From: Leucocoprinus leucothites
Taxonomy: Eukaryota; Basidiomycota; Agaricomycetes; Agaricales; Agaricaceae
Direction of reading: 5' to 3'
Assembly (NCBI GenBank): GCA_013368445.1
Contig: JAACJO010000007.1
Location: 372,001 to 436,000 of the forward strand
DNA length: 64,000 nt
Numbering within the stretch: the stretch's first letter is position 1; the number at the start of each line of letters is the position of its first letter. The notes below the pieces were generated by a model. That model saw only the letters and a list, made by a program, of their open reading frames with translations, was not told the DNA's origin and did not search any database. The position numbers and the translations under genes are program-made. Positions 59,679 through 64,000 of this stretch are shown piece after piece.

Positions 59679-60758
59679 ATGATGGACACTTTTACCCTTT
59701 TACTGGTTCTCGTCATCTGCCTTGTATCATTTACTGGTCTCAGAATGAGCCGGAAGGACCCCTATGGGCTATATCATTTGAAGCTGAATCGCGAGCCCGG
59801 TGAAGGCGACAACTCGATGCCGAAGACAGAATGGATGAACCACGGGTATTGGAAGGTAGAGAGCACCTGGTCCTTTCATTTGAGAAGTCCCACTGAACGT
59901 ATGCAGAACACAGACTCGTTTCCTCAGGCATGCAAAGGTGAGGATGTCAACTCAAAGTTCGAGTACAACAAGGTTAAATCTCCCTCAAAAGCATTAGCAC
60001 TTAAGTTATGCCAAGCTGCGAAACTCAAACCAGGAGACAAGGTCCTAGGTACGTAGGTATTTCATCTTCTTCAGTAACCTGTGCTCACTTTTCCGGGTTA
60101 AGATGTTGGACACGGCACTGGCGAATCTTTGATCATGTTCTTGACTGACCCCACTCTCCCTCGTCCGTCAAAGCTAACAGGGATCACCAGTCTTCCATCC
60201 CAGTATGACCGTGCCAAGCAACGCGTCTCACGCGTCCAGTCTTCTATCGACGCGGCCAGAAACGTCCGAGTAGATACCTACTGCGGCGATGCTATCTGTC
60301 GAACTACTTGCCTGCCTACGCACCCTCTTCATGTCCTCAACGCGTCAAAATTCGATGTCATTTATGTCCTCGACTGCGCATTCCACTTTGCCACCCGTAA
60401 ACAGTTTCTAGCTCAAGCTTTTCAGAAATTAACGCCAGGAGGACGTATCGTTCTTGCAGACCCTTGCTTTTCTACGGACGGCTTGCCGACGGCAGCAATG
60501 ATGCTTCTGACAACTAAAATAATTGGAGTCATGCCACGAGAGAATATGATTTGCACGAAACAGTACATGAAAGAGTTGGAAGAGCTTGGGTACACCGACA
60601 TTGTCCTCGAGGATATCACACAGGATGTTTTTCGGGGAGTCTTGAAGTTTCTAGCTAGTAAAGGCGGATTTTGGTACCTTTATGTCAGCGCCTTTCAGTG
60701 GTATATGGAGAAAGTAGGACTCCGTTATGTTATTGTATCTGCCCAGAAACCGATATAG
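59679..60758 (+). CDS. Membrane-anchored SAM-dependent methyltransferase
   Basis: Four exons (59679-59855, 59907-59937, 59992-60048, 60103-60758), 306 aa. The N-terminus is a membrane anchor (TFTLLLVLVICLVSFTGL). Then EWMNHGYWKN and motif I DVGHGTGESL, GITSLPSQYDRAKQRV, YVLDCAFHFATRKQFLAQ, LTPGGRIVLADPCF, and a C-terminal hydrophobic helix pair (GFWYLYVSAFQWYMEKVG). The fold matches class I methyltransferases of the type acting on lipids or small molecules (cyclopropane synthase / sterol methyltransferase-like). The substrate is unknown. Exon 2 is 31 nt. Start choice between two adjacent Mets is immaterial. Confidence 0.82.
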
Positions 60759-60969
60759 TTGTACCCAGAGGCATACGAGCCATCATACAGAATACATGTA
60801 TACCCGAATTGTGAACAGGACCGAATTTAGTCTGTGTGACGATGTCTGACGTGAGTGCCTCATGGGTACCGTGCAGCACAAGAGCACCCTGCATTCCCCG
60901 CTAGTGACATTTAGCACATAGCCTCAAGGCAATCCGGAGCCCAGAGTTGATGCCAACCTTGCTTTCATC

Positions 60970-62055
60970 ATGACCGCCATCCAAGCCATCTTCGTTCGCG
61001 GCTACGAAGAGCGCCCCATCCCCAAAGCCCACATAGTCTACCGAATCGAAATCCAAGCGCATGTTCGATCGTGGTACATATGGAGACGATATTCCGAGTT
61101 TGACGACCTAAACATTACATTCACCAAGTCTATCGGTGCTCCACCATGTTCTCTCCCTCCCAAACACAAATTCTCCATGCTGCGCTCGCACAATAATACC
61201 AAGATCCTCGAGGAGAGGAAAGAGGGGCTTGAGCAATACCTCCGAGCTATCGTCAGTGCGAAAGACGATCAATGGCGGGATCACTTTGCATTCCGCGAGT
61301 TCCTCGGTATACCCGCTGGTCGGCAGGGATCCACAGCACAGGTCACCTCCCCAGCACAATTTACTTCCTCTTCTTGGCTAGACGAACACCTAGATATTCA
61401 AGCTCGTCTGCGAGATGTCTGGGCAGACATCAATAAACGTGATGCTCTCTCAGATCGTGGTGACGTCGCTTCCTCACATAAATCCAATGTCAATGCCAAG
61501 ACAAAGCTTGCTGGGTTGCTATCACGCATTGGGACCCTCGGAAAGGGGCTGGAGGAATTGGCATTGGCGGGGATGAACGAAGGCGAGTTGCAGCGTCGTA
61601 CGGATATGGTGGCACGACTGCAAGACGACTGCGAGAAACTCAACAAAGTCGTCACTGTTGCTCGTCAGACTTCCGCTGCTGCTCGAGCCTCGACCGCTGG
61701 AGCTTCATCTGCGTTAAATCCTGCATCGGAGTCGGATAGGGAGGCTTTGCTGGGATTCAAGGCTCTCGGTAAACCTGCCAGAAGGGTGTTTGGGGCATCG
61801 GAGCCCCAGGAGACGGAGGTCACTCGTCCATTGGATAACGTTGGGCTTCTTGGGCTGCAACAGGTTCAGGTCCAACAGCAGGATCAAAAGCTCTCTGGCC
61901 TGACAACAATTCTCCAGAGACAACGGCAGTTGGGAGAAGCCATTAACAACGAGATACATGAGCAGAATGAACTATTAGATAGTCTGTCAAATGATGTCGA
62001 CATAGTTTCTGGTAAGCTACATCGAACCAACCGAGAGCTCAATCGGTTGGGGTAG
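60970..62055 (+). CDS. VAM7: VAM7, PX-domain Qc-SNARE
   Basis: A single exon of 361 aa, the only intronless multi-domain gene in this half. PX domain at residues 2-116 (VRGYEERPIPKAHIVYRIEI, WYIWRRYSEFDDLN, GAPPCSLPPKHKF, RKEGLEQYLRAIV), a central helical linker with WLDEHLDIQARLRDVW, and a C-terminal SNARE helix (QVQQQDQKLSGLTTILQRQR with the zero-layer Gln in HEQNELLDSLSNDVD). No transmembrane segment, as in yeast Vam7, which binds PI3P and joins Vam3, Vti1 and Nyv1 for vacuole fusion. Confidence 0.94.
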   Translation: MTAIQAIFVRGYEERPIPKAHIVYRIEIQAHVRSWYIWRRYSEFDDLNITFTKSIGAPPCSLPPKHKFSMLRSHNNTKILEERKEGLEQYLRAIVSAKDDQWRDHFAFREFLGIPAGRQGSTAQVTSPAQFTSSSWLDEHLDIQARLRDVWADINKRDALSDRGDVASSHKSNVNAKTKLAGLLSRIGTLGKGLEELALAGMNEGELQRRTDMVARLQDDCEKLNKVVTVARQTSAAARASTAGASSALNPASESDREALLGFKALGKPARRVFGASEPQETEVTRPLDNVGLLGLQQVQVQQQDQKLSGLTTILQRQRQLGEAINNEIHEQNELLDSLSNDVDIVSGKLHRTNRELNRLG

Positions 62056-62189
62056 CGTCATTCTCTCCACCCTGGACATTTTCTAAATGTAATTTGTGCC
62101 GTGTGTGAGTTACTGCAAGGCGTATCATGATGTTATTAGAGCATTATTCCGGAGCGTAGGAGCTAATATGACTATTATATTCTAAATAT

Positions 62190-63484
62190 TCAGGCAGTTG
62201 GTTTGGCTAACAATCGTCCAATACCCTGCACACTCTACCATCAGAAGGAAGCCCATTTGATAACCATTAATGGACGCACCTCATAACAAGAAATCATGAT
62301 GCCACAAGCTGGAGCAATTTTAGCCATTCGTGGAAGATTACCAGCATACAATGCACTGAATCCCTCTGTGCGAATAATCCGTAGTAATAGAGGAACAGTC
62401 CGTGTAAGTGAGGATGTGCTTTCCGACATAAGTAAGGCTTGACGTCGTGTTTTTAGCACGTCAAACGGTGAGGTGATCAAAGCAGCTAAGATCCCACTCG
62501 AGGCACCGCTCACAAACGCCACAGGTGCTCCTTCACGTCCTCTACGAGCGAAGAAGCCTTTCCACGCCTCATAACTGGCCCAATAGACTCCAGAGAACGG
62601 CACATCACGCCAAAGTGTCGGGCCAAGACCTCGCCAGAGGAAGAAGACGCCGTTCCGCTGAACAACACTTTGTACGGATGTCAGGACAGAACGGAGAGTA
62701 TGAGGTTGACTGGGGGAAAGTGGGGTAGACTGAAGATTAGTGCGAATTAACTCCAGTGGTGATACTGTCGAGGTTATAGCCGAGCGGGCAAGTACACCTG
62801 CAACAAGTGGGAGAACAGGTCCTGAGGGCAAGATTGTCGGTAGAGCCACGTTTAGAAGGTGATCGTATGTGAGTATGTACGCCGTTGAAGAGGGGACACC
62901 GATGACTCTTGAAAATTGTCAGTGTGATTAAATAAAACTGAAAAAAATTGGAGGTGTATTCACAAAGAAGTTCCGGCACCTTTCCATAAACCACGGATAC
63001 CTTCTGCTTGCCATACATGTCGAACGGCATCGTAGAAGCCGTTGACTTGTTCTGTCTTGAAAATACCATTCCGCCAAACGCATACTATTTCTGCAGAAAG
63101 AGGACGTGCAAGGGAGGACATGCTCCTTGCCAGCGACGACATGTTGCGCACACAAGGCTTCGATGATTGGCAACAGGTATTTGGTGGAGGGTGTGGAAAA
63201 AGAGGCTTGGGACGAACGGGTTGGGTCTGAAGGCGGGTCTTGACGACATCGAACGGAGTCACTGAAAAAGTGTGAGTATATTATGGTCGACGCTATCAAG
63301 TAGGCATACTGGTGAGTGCAGTGAGGGTGGACCCCGTCGCTGCGGCCACAAGCTTCGCATGGAAAGGATCCATGGAGCTGGGGAGGATGGATGGAAGGGA
63401 GAGGAGGGAGCGACGCAGACCGGAGGGAGTAGTCAGCGAAATTCGGGTGGGGTAAGGAATGCCGAGTGGGTTCGTCAATGCCAT
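62190..63484 (-). CDS. MTM1: Mitochondrial carrier, Mtm1 / SLC25A39-40 type
   Basis: Four exons (63484-63310, 63261-62964, 62907-62280, 62225-62190), 378 aa. Three carrier repeats with signatures TPFDVVKTRLQTQ, SPLELIRTNLQ and SPFDVLKTRRQ, plus GLWKGAGTSLVIGVPSSTAY, LWRGLGPTLWRDVPFSGVYW and ALYAGNLPRMAKIAPACGIM. The insertion after the first helix holds several Cys (CCQSSKPCVRNM), matching the Cys-containing matrix loop of Mtm1/SLC25A39, which imports glutathione and supports manganese and iron-sulfur handling. The final exon supplies only GIGRLLAKPTA and the stop. Reading through instead gives a foreign tail, so the splice is favoured. Confidence 0.93.
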
Positions 63485-63762
63485 CTTATCAGATACAGCG
63501 GAGTTGGACCGGAGTCTGAACCAACTCAAGCCGTTCTCCTCACGTGATGGCGACGTTGTCCAAGAAAAATCGTTGATCATCACATTCTTATTAGCAACTC
63601 TGACTTCAACCCCGTTGTACCGCTGAGCGACATCAACAACTCATCACTTCCTCCACAAGATTCATTAGTGCTTTTTCGTGCTTGCGTTTCCTTCTGCTTG
63701 CGTTTCCTTCTGCTTGCTTTCTTGACTGTCTATTCGGCTTCCGAAACACACCCTTCGTAACA
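63485..63762. promoter_or_regulatory. Bidirectional promoter, MTM1 / eIF4E-like
   Basis: 278 bp between divergent ATGs. The right part is pyrimidine-rich with a short tandem repeat GCTTGCGTTTCCTTCT (63681-63712 region, two copies) just before the eIF4E-like leader. Confidence 0.45.
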
Positions 63763-64000
63763 ATGGCTTCAACCCTTCCCGCACCTGCATTGCAAGCTTC
63801 TCGCGCTGCTCTAAATGCAGCGTTTGCCGAACAACCTCAGAAACTCCATGAGACTAATGATCTTGAGCCAGGAGAGATTCAGGAAGTGGATATGGAGGAA
63901 CAAGCTGAAGGAATCCGCACGGTATTCAGCGACCCCAAAAATTTCAACGTCAAGGTGAGTTCTCCCATCATACTATTTTATGGATACTTATCATCTCCCC
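63763..64000 (+). CDS. eIF4E-like cap-binding protein, first exon only (cut by window end)
   Basis: Exon 1 is 63763-63954 (64 codons) and ends with a clean donor AAG|GTGAGT. It begins MASTLPAPALQASRAALNAA. It has an acidic Glu/Asp-rich N-terminal region and then TVFSDPKNFNVK, the sequence that directly precedes the HPLxxxWTLWFD box in fungal eIF4E. The rest of the gene lies beyond 64000. The call rests on this junction block and is therefore moderate. If right, the protein binds the mRNA 5' cap in eIF4F. Confidence 0.6.
   Translation, partial: MASTLPAPALQASRAALNAAFAEQPQKLHETNDLEPGEIQEVDMEEQAEGIRTVFSDPKNFNVKVSSPIILFYGYLSSP

Noticed and set aside
59080..59803. Overlapping 163-codon (minus) and 178-codon (plus) frames
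   Set aside because: Neither has a domain; they overlap each other and true exons of the flanking genes.

Overview
This window reads as nuclear DNA of a filamentous basidiomycete, most likely an Agaricomycete (mushroom-forming fungus). Genes are dense and on both strands. Nearly all are cut by many short introns of about 50-70 nt with GTRNGT...YAG borders. The gene set (Set1C PHD subunit, Ear1/Ssh4-type SPRY adaptor, PL8 lyase, secreted double-psi beta-barrel proteins) fits that group. I rebuilt exon structures by hand. Phases were checked, and the spliced lengths of the recognised families agree with expectation.

Layout. 1-2.7 kb: no confident gene, only a coding-like stretch on the minus strand near 1.65-2.24 kb. 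2.7-6.3 kb: MYG1 nuclease, a small GPI-type surface protein and, divergently, a conserved unknown. 7.0-9.8 kb: two neighbouring double-psi beta-barrel genes, one membrane-tethered and one secreted and expansin-like. 10.3-16.0 kb, all minus: a stand-alone SRA-YDG methyl-DNA reader, SEC9 t-SNARE and MPP10. 17.1-20.2 kb: a secreted polysaccharide lyase family 8 enzyme. 20.4-25.3 kb: ribosomal protein uS3, a 3-ketoacyl-CoA thiolase, mitochondrial bL32, complex I NDUFA5 and an intron-containing tRNA-Ser(UGA). 25.6-33.9 kb: LSM1, a very large Spp1/CFP1-like protein (about 1,694 aa) and an Stm1/SERBP1-like RGG protein. 34.3-45 kb: histidine phosphatase, MEMO1, ribosomal protein eL32, a PAS-kinase catalytic chain, EF-1alpha and a 13-exon dienelactone hydrolase. 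45.3-54.5 kb: membrane GNAT, ELP5, a Ser-rich unknown, mitochondrial aspartate aminotransferase, cytosolic Asp-tRNA synthetase and a single-pass membrane protein. 55-64 kb: Ear1/Ssh4-like Rsp5 adaptor, SNF4 (AMPK gamma), a START-like unknown, a membrane-anchored methyltransferase, VAM7, the Mtm1-type mitochondrial carrier and the first exon of an eIF4E-like gene cut by the window edge.

Most of these are housekeeping genes for translation, RNA processing, mitochondria and vesicle fusion, without an evident biosynthetic cluster or mobile element. Several gene pairs start back to back within 60-330 bp and probably share promoters. The less ordinary content is the huge Spp1-like chain, the solitary SRA reader, the Kex2-site-bearing membrane DPBB protein, micro-exons of 9-18 nt, and two GC-AG introns.
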